Assembly (NCBI RefSeq): GCF_030867095.1
Contig: NC_081832.1
Span: 37,147,756-37,211,755, forward strand
Direction of reading: 5' to 3'
DNA from: Alligator mississippiensis
Lineage: Eukaryota; Chordata; Crocodylia; Alligatoridae
DNA: 64,000 nt
Shown here: positions 8,667 through 19,700 of the stretch, one piece after another
How the letters are laid out: each line of letters starts with the position of its first letter
Position numbering within the stretch: position 1 is the first letter of the stretch
Notes under the pieces: generated by a model
Told to the model about the DNA's origin: nothing
Seen by the model: the letters and a program-made list of their open reading frames with translations, nothing else
Database searches by the model: none
Made by a program: the position numbers and the translations under genes

Positions 8667-11545
8667 CTGAAAGAAAAAAAAAACCAAAAGTGTACACATA
8701 AACAGATTAGAGCCATTCTACAGCTGAAGCAATAATACATCTTAGAAAAAAGTCAAAAGCAATTCTGATTTGCCCACCTACCTTTTGGTATTCTGACTGG
8801 CAGATTATAACTCATTCTCATCTAGGTTTTTAAACCAAATTTTCAGTTTTGGAGCAAGTGGCTACAGGGTGCATAGGGTAAGAGAAGAAAATGGATACAT
8901 TCCCTTGTACCTACCACCCACCAGAAGTATTTCTGCAACATGTCAGCTATATTCAGGAGAATTTGTTCTCTTCTGTATACATGGAGTGCCAGTGGGTGCA
9001 GAAGGTCTAAACTCTTGCATCTGTATCCTGTCTGGCCATTCATACAAGAAGCAGTAGATTTCACTTGGTTTAAAAGGATACTAATGACTTAAATATTACA
9101 TTATAAGCTAAATCCTGTACTGCTAACACCATCTTCAGTTTTTAAAGCTCAATTAACAATTTGTTCCGATGAACATTTGGCCCCCATTTGCTTTTCTCTC
9201 AGGTTAAACAATGAAAATAAGTTAGCTCAGTTTATTTATCACATTCTACTTAATTCAATATTTGGGGTTAAAAGACAGAATGTTACAGTATATAAACAGG
9301 TATGCATGCTGGAATTAAAAAAAAAAAAAAGTGCTGGAGGTATCTTTTTAATGTACCATAGGTCTTTATATTTTTTTACAATAAATTTTCATTGTATTTC
9401 AGAAACTTATGGCCCTTTAATCAAGTTAATGCATTCCATACTATTATAGTACATATGAATGACATGCACAATGATCTGAAGACCACCATCACAGATTTAC
9501 TTTTTCTTTTACAATCTTTTTAGAGCATATTATATGGTTGTTTTTCTCCCATTTAGGTGGTCACTACCAAATATCACTGCTGCTAGCTAAAGACAATTAA
9601 GTGCCTATATATTTTTGCTCTAATTACTCATCAGTTTATCAGTCCTTTTAGATTATGATGTACATACGGAAAATGTAGTATCTTGTCTCAACTGGAAGCT
9701 TTCTGGGATACAGACTTGTTTTAATTTTGTGTCTGTATACTCCATTATGAGATCCTGGTCTGTAAGTAAAGGTACTAGGCACTGCAATAATTTATTAGAT
9801 TTATATGGTACCCTCCCCTCAAAATGCTCAGGGCAGCAAACAATAAAAGATAAAATTACTTAAAAAATGGAAAAAATATTTAAATAAAATTGTTTATAAC
9901 AACAAATTTCCCAAATGATACTTAAAAATCTTAAAAATTCCATCCCAGCCCCATTCCCCTGCCTCTCACCTAGGAGAGCATCCACACCCTGCCCAGCCCA
10001 ACCTTGCTTCCCAATTCATTTATTTAATTAAAAACAGAATTGTTCTTCCCACACTCCCCGTATCCCTTCCCACTACTCCTTCCTTGGCTCTCACCCATAG
10101 AAGTCCCCTTCCCTCTCCCCTAAAGTCTTTCCCTTTCACAGGGGGACATAGCCATCCCCAAAACACAGTCATCCTCAACCATATTATTCGATTCAAAAGA
10201 ATTATAACAAGAATTACTAAAAGAGTCTCTGTTGCTGCCAAAGTGTGTTGCTAAAGATGCCCTTTAGCACTGCCAGAGTGGCATCCATCCTGGGAGCTTG
10301 TTAAGGAGGCCTGCAAGCTTTGCAGGGGCTTTAGATGGCTGGGTTTTTTCCCCTCCAGCTCAAGTAGCCAAGATGGTGCCTGCACTGGATCCCAGCCCCC
10401 CTCCTGCCCCCCAGGCTGCCATCCACAGGGAAAAAGAGTGGACAGCAATGTTAGCAGCCCCCAATGAGAAGGGAGCTGCAGCAGTCCATGGAGGATCTAG
10501 GAAGCAGTATAAAGAGCAGTCTTCAGCACAGATTAGCCCACAGGCTTAGTAGGGGCTGCAGATTTACTGAGCCCTTTTCCCTTCCAGCTTTGGTGGCCAA
10601 GTTGGTGCCTGTGCTGGGACCTGGTCCCTCCCCAATTTCAGCTGCCACCCAGGTATGTGTTATAATAAAAGCAACTACCCTGAAGTGGCAATTGAGTTAA
10701 ATTCTAGTCTAACATATGAGTGTGTTGAGAGAAATAATTAGACGTGTTAGCCTAAAGTCAGACAGCAGGCAGGGCAGGGTGGTGCCTTAGAAGTGGCACT
10801 AGTAGTCCCTAAAATCAGTGCATTCATAAAGAATCAAAACAAAATGTAAAGACAAGAGAAGACCCTGCAGGATCCCACATTCAACCTTACTGCTAAGAGG
10901 TTATTTTGTGTTCAGATTCACAGTGCCAAACATAAGCAGTTCACCTGGTTCAAATTTTTGACTCATCTCTTAAAAATATTTTTTCTTCAGGATTTATCTA
11001 AATCCCTTCAGAAAAGGGATTGAATAATATTTTGAGAGTCAGTCTATATTGAACTTCAGCCATGACAGGTAATCCATTCACAAATGAGCTGTCTCCAACC
11101 TGGTTCCATTTTGTAGCATAAATGGAACAGTGCTCAAACACCCAAAGTCTTGGCATAGTTTAGAGTCCCAACAATCAAAACTAACTACTAAAATGGAACC
11201 AAAGGCAGCAAGGTAGTTAGCTATGTTAATCTGAACTCAGGTAGAAGGTGGGGGGGGGTAGCATCTCAGGTGGCATCAGCTAGTCTTTAAGGTGCCACCC
11301 TGCCCTACTTTTTGCCAAAAATGAACCAAGTCTACACATCCCCTCCTCAGTCTCAGTGTAACAGGGCCAAACACTATTAACAAAGTATGTAAATTCGCCT
11401 TTTCTGCAACATACCTGAGGCTGGAAAATGTGCCAAACAGTGCCCCTGCTGCCATTCCAACAGCAAAGCCCATCATGAAGCCCATTTTCACTCTGTCGAA
11501 ACAGTTAGGCTGGGACTGTCCATATGGCCCCACAGTCACAGGCAT
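8558..11545 (-). CDS. ROMO1: ROMO1, reactive oxygen species modulator 1 (two coding exons)
   Basis: Coding exons on the minus strand are 11,545-11,415 and 8,666-8,558. Joined, they make 240 bases: 79 codons plus stop, exactly the mammalian length. The protein begins [20 protein letters not shown], continues with the glycine-rich membrane segment [12 protein letters not shown], and ends [15 protein letters not shown]. From memory of the human protein I count about five differences (residues 4, 14, 24, 27, 42). ROMO1 is a small inner-mitochondrial-membrane protein linked to reactive oxygen signalling, cristae shape, OPA1 processing and protein import. Cys15 and Cys79, implicated in redox sensing in mammals, are both present. 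The intron splits the Arg44 codon (AG|G) with donor GTATG and acceptor TTTCAG. The acceptor of the upstream intron lies directly before the ATG, so the 5' UTR comes from a separate exon near 13,504. The gene is divergent from NFS1. Confidence 0.98.
10315..10655. repeat. Direct duplication of a 95-100 bp segment
   Basis: The segment from about 10,320 to 10,415 (GGGGCTTTAGATGGCTGGG, then CCCTCCAGCTCAAGTAGCC and AAGATGGTGCCTGCACTGG) returns at about 10,550-10,650 (GGGGCTGCAGATTTACTGAG, then CTTCCAGCTTTGGTGGCC and AAGTTGGTGCCTGTGCTGG). The copies differ at roughly a fifth of positions. They probably form part of one old repeat. Confidence 0.55.
11210..11315. repeat. Dispersed repeat, CTAGTCTTTAAGGTGCCA type
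   Basis: Contains TAGTTAGCTATGTTAATCTG at the left and AGCTAGTCTTTAAGGTGCCA with CCCTGCCCTACTTTTTGCC at the right. This phrase pair also appears around 29,948-30,185. The family is not assigned. Confidence 0.55.
11415..11545 (-). CDS. ROMO1: ROMO1 coding exon 1 with start codon
   Basis: The ATG (11,545-11,543) is the first codon of the exon, straight after a pyrimidine tract and CAG acceptor. The exon encodes residues 1-44 (the last codon is split), including Cys15 and the membrane segment. The donor on the minus strand reads CAG|GTATGT. Confidence 0.97.
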
Positions 11546-13503
11546 CTGAAAAAGAAGCAAGACACTAAAGCAAACACAGATCTCCCCCTTTTCTTCTGAG
11601 TGGCAAGCTTCCTGCTGCAGAACTATACAAGTGCACTGGGTTAATGCCTTGTTCGTTAAACTACAACTACTTCGCATCTAAAGAAAACTTTTCTAGTGGG
11701 AAAAGCAAAACTCAGTGAGGAGACCTGATTCCAGAGCCTTGGCTTTTTCTTCTCTCCACTCTTCAGTCACCAAGTAGGCTATACAACAGTGAACCCAGTA
11801 GGTTTGCATAGCCTTGTACCCTGAGACAATAAGGGGAGCAGCCAGGAACAAAAGGGCTTCCCTTTATATATGGCAACACTTAGTTTGAAGGCAAACTTAT
11901 TTTGCCCACGTGAAAGCCTTCAAAACCCTGGAAACAGCCATCATATTTCTGATAAAAGATTTGAAGGGACTTTCAGGTCAGCAGGAATATGTTTTACTAA
12001 TAAGTCTTGCCTGGAGAGCTTCCTAAAAGCACAAATCCTTCCTTTCCTGAGTATATCACCTTTGCAGCATCCCCAGTTTCCACAGACTAAGGCACAGAAC
12101 CACCATCTCCTAGATCTAATGGCCCAGAGCTCACCATCTAAACAGCCTTTCTAATCTGCTGATTTTTAAGTTGCAAAAAGAAAACTGCCAACCTGCTGAG
12201 ATGGGACAAACACGGAAAACCAGAATATCTGCTCCAGGAACTCAGCATCAAGAAATATGGCAGAACCATGGTTTGCACAAGAGGTTGCATTTCTCTAGGT
12301 ACAACATGCTCTGTGCAAGCTGCAGTTCTTAGGAAGGTTCCTGACTGGGGCTTCAGGACTTAGCAATCCTGTTTCTAGAAAAACCTGCAAGGCCTGGGCA
12401 GCAGCAGGGGAGGTCCTGTGGAGCCCTTGGTGAACTGTTGGGCAGGTACTCGTGGAGTGTAGCTTCCAGTGACTCACGCTGGCTACCCATGGAGCAGTGC
12501 TGCTCTCCCAGGCTGAGATCAGGAGTAGCATGAATGACTAGTGCCTCCCAAAGCTGGGGGGGGGGGATGGAGACAGCCCACAGGCAGCGGCAGCAGTACT
12601 GGTGGCAGTGAGTAGGGACCACTTGTAGGTGGTCGTGGTGATGTCGGTGGTGAGGGTGGGCCGAGTGGGGAGCACCGCAGGTGGCCACGGTGGGGGGGGG
12701 GGGTGAGCAGTGTTAGCCAATTGTGGGGGGGGATATCCCCCCCTGTGCTCCCCCTACACATCACCTGAGGAGTAGGGTTACTATACATCCAGATTTTCCC
12801 AGACATATCCTCTTTTTGGGTCCTCCTATCTCTGTTTGGGCTGTTTTTTTAAAATATTAGCAAATGTCTGGGGTTTTGCTCTGCCTCTGCTTTCCTGGCA
12901 CTTCCTGGCTTGCCTGAACAAGGAGCTGTTTGGGACTCGGGGGAGGGAGGGCAGAGCCATCACCTGAGTTTGCACTGGCACTGGCAACTGCAGGCAGGTA
13001 AGTGTGTGTTTGTAGGGACACCCCTGGCTTCAGCTGCTGCCACTCTGGCCTGGCCATGCACTGGTGTGCAAGCACACACGTGTCTGCCTGCCAGGGCTGC
13101 AGGATGGAGGTGCCTGCCCCTCCAGCGAGGGAAGGCGGGTAATTCTCGGGAGCAGCAAGGCTGGGGGACAAGGGGCTATGGGTCGGGAGTGAGAAGCACC
13201 GGCAGGGATGGCGCGGCTGTGGCTTGGGAGAGAAGGGCAGAGGCAGGGCACCGGCATATCACTGCCGGCCCCACAATCAAATACTTCTCCCACGGGTGTT
13301 CTTTCTTGAAACTAGAAATATGGCGACTCCGGTCAGGACCCCATGTAGGACAAGCCAAGAGCAGCTCCCGCCTGGGATAACACGGAGCTCGTGACTGCGC
13401 GTGCGGTCTCCGCGGCGGCGCCTCCCGCTCGCTGCGCCGGGCCCGCGAGAGGCAGCAGGGAAGAGCCGGAGACCAGCTCGCGGAGCTGCCCGTAGGGCCT
13501 CAC
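11546..13503 (-). other. ROMO1: ROMO1 first intron, about 2 kb
   Basis: Inferred from the acceptor at 11,546 and a consensus donor (AAG|GTGAGG on the minus strand) at 13,503. It contains a G-run-rich block at 12,540-12,740 with three long G tracts, followed by a segment (about 12,775-12,850) of the type TACTATACATCCAGATTTTC that resembles the end of a dispersed DNA transposon. No other gene is seen. Confidence 0.65.
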
Positions 13504-13638
13504 CTTGCGCCTCGGTCGATGCTGCGTTCCTCCCTCGCTAGCCCTCACTTCCGACTCGCTCTGGTGACGCATGCAGTCCTTCCGGGTTGCAGGTGAAAGG
13601 TCAGGGGCGGCACCTGGCCGGCCCAGTCGGAGCTGAGG
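13504..13638. promoter_or_regulatory. Bidirectional ROMO1/NFS1 core promoter with ETS and CRE-like sites
   Basis: This covers the ROMO1 untranslated first exon (donor at 13,503 on the minus strand) and the NFS1 5' UTR. It contains two ETS-type cores, CACTTCCG at 13,546-13,553 and CCTTCCGGG at 13,578-13,586, and a CRE/ATF-like TGACGCAT at 13,565-13,572. Paired ETS sites within about 40 bp are typical of promoters of nuclear genes for mitochondrial proteins, where NRF-2/GABP acts. The sites are seen; factor binding is inferred. Confidence 0.75.
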
Positions 13639-13726
13639 ATGTTGTTGCTGCGCAGGGCAGGGGCGCTGCGGGGGCTCGCGGCCTTCCCGGCCCGGCGGCG
13701 GCTCTCGGCGGCGTCCGAGCATGGAG
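13639..13726 (+). CDS. NFS1: NFS1 exon 1: start codon and targeting peptide
   Basis: Encodes the Arg-rich leader [20 protein letters not shown], followed by RLSAASEHG. Cleavage is plausible around the RRRLSAAS segment. The donor GAG|GTGACG is somewhat weak but leaves the right phase (one base) for exon 2. Confidence 0.9.
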
Positions 13727-16700
13727 GTGACGCTCTGCCGGCGCTGGGTGCCGCGAGTGCGGTCCGCGCCGCTGCAGGGGCCCGGGGGCAGCGGGAGCTG
13801 TTTTCTCGGACCTTGATCCGCGAAGGCCGGGGACCCTCTTCTGTCTGGGCCTGGGCGCTGCGCTGCGCTGCCCGCCCCTGGCCCGGGGAGGGGATCTCGC
13901 TGCCGAGTCGCCTGCTCTTGCCCGGCGCTGGAGCCGGCCCGATGTGCTGCGCTTGCCGTTGGCCATTCTGTGTACCTAAGAGACCAGGGCGGGTGGTAGT
14001 AAGGGTCTGCGGGCAGACTGGGCGCTGGCTGATCGCCTCGCCACCTTCCTCAGCGTGGCCTGGCCCAGGCGGGGCTGCTGCTGTTTTGGAGAACCCTAGA
14101 AAGGTCCCGCGGGCCCTGCAGAGTCAATGGTGCCATTGACATTGGGGTCCTGTGCTTGCCCTGGCCTGGGGAAGGGGCTGGGCCATGTGGGTGCAGACAG
14201 GGTCGATTCCTGCTGACTCTTCAGAATTCCTCACTGGAGTTTTTGGTCATTTCTACTCAACTTTAGCATTTGACTAGCAACTGAGGGATGGACATTTCTC
14301 TTGCTAATTGGAGCTGCCTTAGACCTCAGAGGTCCTGTTACTTGCTATCCAAGCCTAAACAGGCCTGTAGGAGCAAAGCAAAAAAGATCATGTTTGTTTT
14401 TGCACAGCTTGCTGATTCCTAAGTAACTTATTCTAAGAGGTGTAAAACCTAGTCATCACTTACTGGCTCATTTCTTTTAGGCATGTTACCAGAAAGGGAT
14501 CATAAGGAGAGGTTTAAAGGAGGAGAAGACAGTAGCCTTAGAGATTAATTTGGGGATGGCATTTGTCACATATAGATTAAAGTCACGTAGAGGCATAAAG
14601 TCTAATGATTAGGGTGCTAGCCTATATCTTGGGGAACCTGTGTTCAATTCCCTGTCCTACCACAGGCTTCTGCATGTCGTTGAGGAACTGCACGCCTCTG
14701 CTTCCCATGTGAAATGGGAGTAATCAAAGGAGTATTGTGACTATTTAAAATACATTAAAGATTTTGAGGCACTTGGCTATAACAGTGATGGTGGACATAG
14801 AATTACCTCAGATGACTGCGTTAAAGATTGAACAATCCCCATAAAGTTTTTACTTATGTACCATGTTGCCTGTACCCATAGGTGGCTGACATAACTGTTT
14901 GCTAGGACTTACAAGGGAGTTGTCTTTTTTTCTTCCTCCCCATAAAGGTAGTGACTAGTTTCCTTCAGCATGCCAGATCCGTTGTGTGTTCTCATTACCA
15001 AGGTTCCGCGCTGACGGATTCCTCAGATTCATTTTCCCTTTGTGTGTCAATCCATGCTTATATTGGGAAGTTTTGCCTCTCTTTCCACCCTTATATTAGA
15101 TCCTTCCTCGTGCCTTGTACTAGTTATGCAGATCTCATTGTAGTATTTTTCTTCTTTCTAGGAAAAAACAGTGATGAACAATCTAAGTTCCGGCCACTGT
15201 ACATGGATGTCCAAGCAACTACTCCTCTGGTTTGTAAAATGAAGTGATGGGAATATATCAAACATACTATAACCCTGTAGTTATAACCAGCTGAAGCACA
15301 TGAACAATGTCAAGTGCAGACTTCAGTAGCTGAAACAGAATGCTTCTGAGGAGTCCACAAAAAGTTGTCCTGGAGTAATACTGTTTTCAGTGCAGTACTC
15401 TGACCCAAAAGAATGATCCTATGTTAATGAAGAACCAGGATCTACTTTTCTAGATGTGCTTGTACCACATTATTCCTTCTGTTGAATTATTTGTCTTGGC
15501 ACAGTAGATTCAAGCTATTTTACTGCTACATAATCTCACTTCCACTTATTTTTCTGCTCCTAGCTCTTTCCTTCTCATTTGCTGCCTCACCATACCTGCC
15601 AACTGTTTGCTGCTCATTTCTTCTAGCTCTTCCCTTCTCTTTGCTGCCTCCCTAAGGAACACAGAAAACAGAGGTTGGAGGAAAGGGGTTGTCTTCTTAG
15701 TTGAAAATAAAGTTTGCTTATGCAGTTTAAGGTCCCTTGCTTTGTTGTGATGACTGTGGTGATAAGCAGCTAAACCAAATCAGCAGAGGTCTGCACTTAA
15801 AGTTCTTTTAATTCGGTAACAAAGGAGGATTAGGGCTTTCTCCAGAGATTTTTTTTCTTTTTTGCTTAGTATACCTTTATTATGATTAGCATATTTGTCA
15901 TCAACATGAACTTACTTTTATGGAGGCTCTGAGGTTTACTAATGATGGAAGATGTAGTAAATGTGCCTTACGGCAGTGATTTATCATATGCTCACTTACA
16001 GTTTAAATCTTGTAATGATGGAGTTGTCTTGGATAAAATGTAATTTTTTTCAGACCTATGTTGCATAATTTCCCATAACTCTGGATCTTGCATTTTTTCT
16101 GTTTTGTTCTCCTGAATCTGGTTTGTGATATGGATTGAGATTTAACTTGAAGGAGTGTTGTGTCTCATTGCAAGATGTCATTAGGAAATATTTACCAGGC
16201 AGTCACTGAAGAGGTTAATACAGAAAATGCCTGTATTTTCACAATATTTTGAGATAAGCTAGCTCCTTGCTTGGAATAAAGCTGAGAGTGTATGTTATAG
16301 TGGGAGGTCTCTGAAGAAGGAAAGAGGAAGGAGAAAGAGAATGCTTTTCTTTTAACACTGTATGTTTTATCTTGTAGGACCCTAGAGTTTTGGACAGCAT
16401 GCTGCCTTATCTAATATGCTACTATGGCAACCCCCATTCCAGAACTCATGCCTATGGCTGGGAGAGTGAGACTGCCATGGAACAAGCTAGACGGGTGAGG
16501 CTTTTCAGTTTTCATTGTGTATATTTGAGCTCTTGCTCATGAGCTAATTACTGATCTAACTTAAAAGCAACAACAAGAACATCCTAGTAATTGTAGGTGT
16601 ACTTCCTTGGAGGCTAGAGTTGTCAACTTGATTTCTTCCAATAACTAAAGAGTTTACAATGTAATAGCTATTTATATTGTTATAATATAATTTAGCAACT

Positions 16701-19700
16701 CAAAAAAGAATACGAGAATGTGATATTAAAGCAATGTAACGCTAGGAAAAAATGACTTGGACAGGAGATTGTTAAATTGTTAAAAAGTAACGGGTAGTAT
16801 TTGTAATCCTGTACATTCTAGGCTAGCATTGGGGCTGAGGCTGTTGAGGGAGGCATTGTGCGTATTCCCTGTTTGTTTAAAAAAAAAAATGTTCATATCT
16901 TAAAATACCAAATCATATTTTATTTCTTTTAAACAGCAAGTTGCATCATTAATAGGAGCTGATCCTAGAGAGATTATTTTTACCAGTGGTGCTACTGAAT
17001 CCAACAATTTAGCAATCAAGGTACGTGGTTGCTTTAAACAGAGATGCACAGTAAAATTACAATGAAATCTGAAAGAGTTTGGAATTAAAATCCTACTGCT
17101 AAAAACTGTTTTATTTGTGGTTCAGAAGTGCTTATAAATAAACATTTCATTCCATCCAGGAAGCTTCCTTAGCCTGACAAAGGGTTTTTGAACCTGAAAG
17201 CTTGCTTAATAACCATTCTCCAACCATTTGGGTTGGTCTAATAAAAGATATCAAATTCACCCAAGGAACCTTGTCTGCCTATAAATAAACAATGATTCCA
17301 GTTGGAGTATTTTGGTTTTATTACATTCTTGGGTAGCCTAACCTGTGACACACAGGAGCAGGCTAATCATGCTATAGAACAGGTGTAGGGAGTGGCCATA
17401 GGCTTTATTAGGCTTTCGACTGCTTAGTAGTGAAAAATTCAACTTAATATCTGCCTGAAGTTGCTTATTTAGAGTTAAGAGAGGAAGAAGCAAATTAAAT
17501 GATAATCAATGAAAGAGCCTCATGGACGAGAAGAATTCAAAATGCAGAAGAAAGTCAGTTAAGTAAAGTAGGTGAATTTAGGGTCACTTTGGGCTATATT
17601 TGTGGTTTTGTACTGGTTAAATCAGGTTTTATTGCAGAGGCAGCTATGTCATTGTCTGTCCTTGAGAGACAACTGGTATATTCAGTTACTAAATTAGAAA
17701 GAATGACTTCATTCTCTTTATCATTATATTTATTTATTTATTTATTTATTTATTTATTATTATTCATAGAATCATAGAAATGTAGGGCTGGAAGGGACCT
17801 CAGGAGGTCACCTAATCTTCTCCCTACTCAAAAGAGAATCAACCCTGACTCCCTGACTACATTATCTCAGCCAATATTTGTCTTATCTTCTCTTAAAAAT
17901 TTCCAAGGATGAAAATTCTACAACCTCTCTGGGTAGCCTGTTCCAATACTTAACCATCTTCATAGCGAGCAAGTTCTTCCTGATAGCCCATCTAAATTTC
18001 CCTTGTTGCAGTTTGAGACCATTGCTCCTAAGCCAGTCTTCTGTGTCCTCAAATAATAGTGTCTCTATCCTCTTTATAACTACCCTTCAGGCATTTGAAG
18101 ACTATAATCAAATTCCCCTTGGTCTTCTATTTTCTAGATCAAATAATCCCAGTTCTTTCAACCTTTCATCTTTCAGCCTTTCACTGTAAGACATGTTTCC
18201 AAGATCCCTTTTCATTTCTGTTGCTCTCTGCTTGACTCTTTCTAATATGTCCTCATCTTTCTTGAAGTGCAGTGCCCTGAACTGGGCATTGCACTCCAGG
18301 TGAGGTCTCACCTGTGCTAAAGAGAGAGGAAAAATCACTTCCCTTGACTAGCAAGTGACACTCCTGTTAACACAAGTCCGAGTGTTCTTGAGTTGTTGCA
18401 AAAACAAAAAACAGCAGTGTTAGCTCGTATTCTGCTTACAGTACACTCTAACAGCAGGTCTTTTGTGCAGTACTGTAGCCTTGCCTGGCATTTCACATTC
18501 TATATTTATGCACGCATTTGTTCCACTAAGTGCAGGTCCTCGTATTTCTTTTTATCGAATTTCATTTGATTATTTTTGGACCATTTCTCCAGTTAATCAA
18601 GGTAAATTTTAAATGTTAATCCTACCGCCTGGACTGTCTGCAACCTCAGCCAACTTGATGTCATCTTCCAAATCATTAATGAAGAAATTAAACGAAACTG
18701 AACCTAGGATGGATCCCTTTGGAACCCCACTTAATACTTCTTCCCAACTAGACTTTGAGTCATTGGATTACTCTTTGAGCACTATTATCAACCTGTTATG
18801 TATCTGTCTTGCAGTAATTTTTTGCCCACCTGTGGTCTAAAAGATCCAGCCCATGGAGGGGCTTTGTTTGGCCCATGATGGGTGTTGCCTAGCCCAGGCA
18901 CTGTCCGGCTGTGGTGTGTCCTGCCGCCCCCTGAGCACGCAGGGGGCCTGGGCAGCTCTGCAGCTGGACTGCCTTTCTAGGCAGACCAAGCAGCAGCTGC
19001 TTCCATCTGCTGCCACCGCTGGCCCAGCCCTGCAGTACCAGTGGGGACCTGCTCCACAGCCCTGACACAGTGCGCCCTGCATCTGCTCTGGACTCACTTG
19101 CTCACACTAAACAGTGGCAGCAGCAGTACCGGCTGGACAGGAACTTGCTCAGCTATGCATGTGTGTACACCACCCCTCCTCCCCCCCCCCCCCCCCCCCC
19201 CCCCCCCCATGTACACACATCCACACACACCCACCTATACCCCCGACACCTACCTGCACCCCTGCAATATATAAAAGTAAGACTTCATTTTGAGCTATTA
19301 TGAAATCACCTCTGTATACATGCCACAAACGCACACAAATGAGGACAAAAATATTTTTTTTAAATAAAATGAAAATGTGTTATTGTGAATGTTTGTTTGA
19401 TTTTTAGTATATAATTTGTCTGTTTTTTTTTCCACTTGCAAGATGGGAAACCCCCTTCCCAAATGGAGTACTTCTGGGGTGAGGGGAGGGACTTCCAGTA
19501 GCAAAGATCAAGGGGTAGGCGGCCGGACTTCTAGTCCCAAGATGGCAACCAGGGGGTGGGGCTGCCCTTGTCAGTAAAACTCATTAAGTGGCTCTCCAGC
19601 TGATATAATTGCCTGACCCTGGTTTAAACTGTATTTTTTTAACTTGGTAATGAGAATGTCATGGAGGACAATGTCAAAACAGTTGCTAAAATCAAAGTAT

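Larger units (their letters stand above)
8667..11414 (-). other. ROMO1: ROMO1 intron between coding exons, about 2.7 kb
   Basis: Mostly AT-rich. A segment at about 9,780-9,850 (TTTATATGGTACCCTCCC then TGCTCAGGGCAGCAAACAAT) looks like a decayed dispersed repeat. A C-rich segment occupies about 9,940-10,660 and holds a direct duplication (see the separate entry). Around 10,730-10,810 and 11,210-11,310 are pieces of the TTAGTCTTTAAGGTGCCA-type dispersed repeat. Confidence 0.6.
13380..13960. promoter_or_regulatory. CpG island shared by ROMO1 and NFS1
   Basis: A sharp rise in CpG and GC content against AT-rich flanks covers the ROMO1 non-coding first exon, the gap between the genes and NFS1 exon 1. 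Housekeeping bidirectional promoters usually look like this. No TATA box lies in the expected place. Confidence 0.85.

Noticed and set aside
13639-14139. Unspliced 166-codon frame beginning at the NFS1 ATG
   Set aside because: Only the first 29 codons are real; the rest is CpG-rich intron 1. Exon 2 joins in the correct phase from 13,726.
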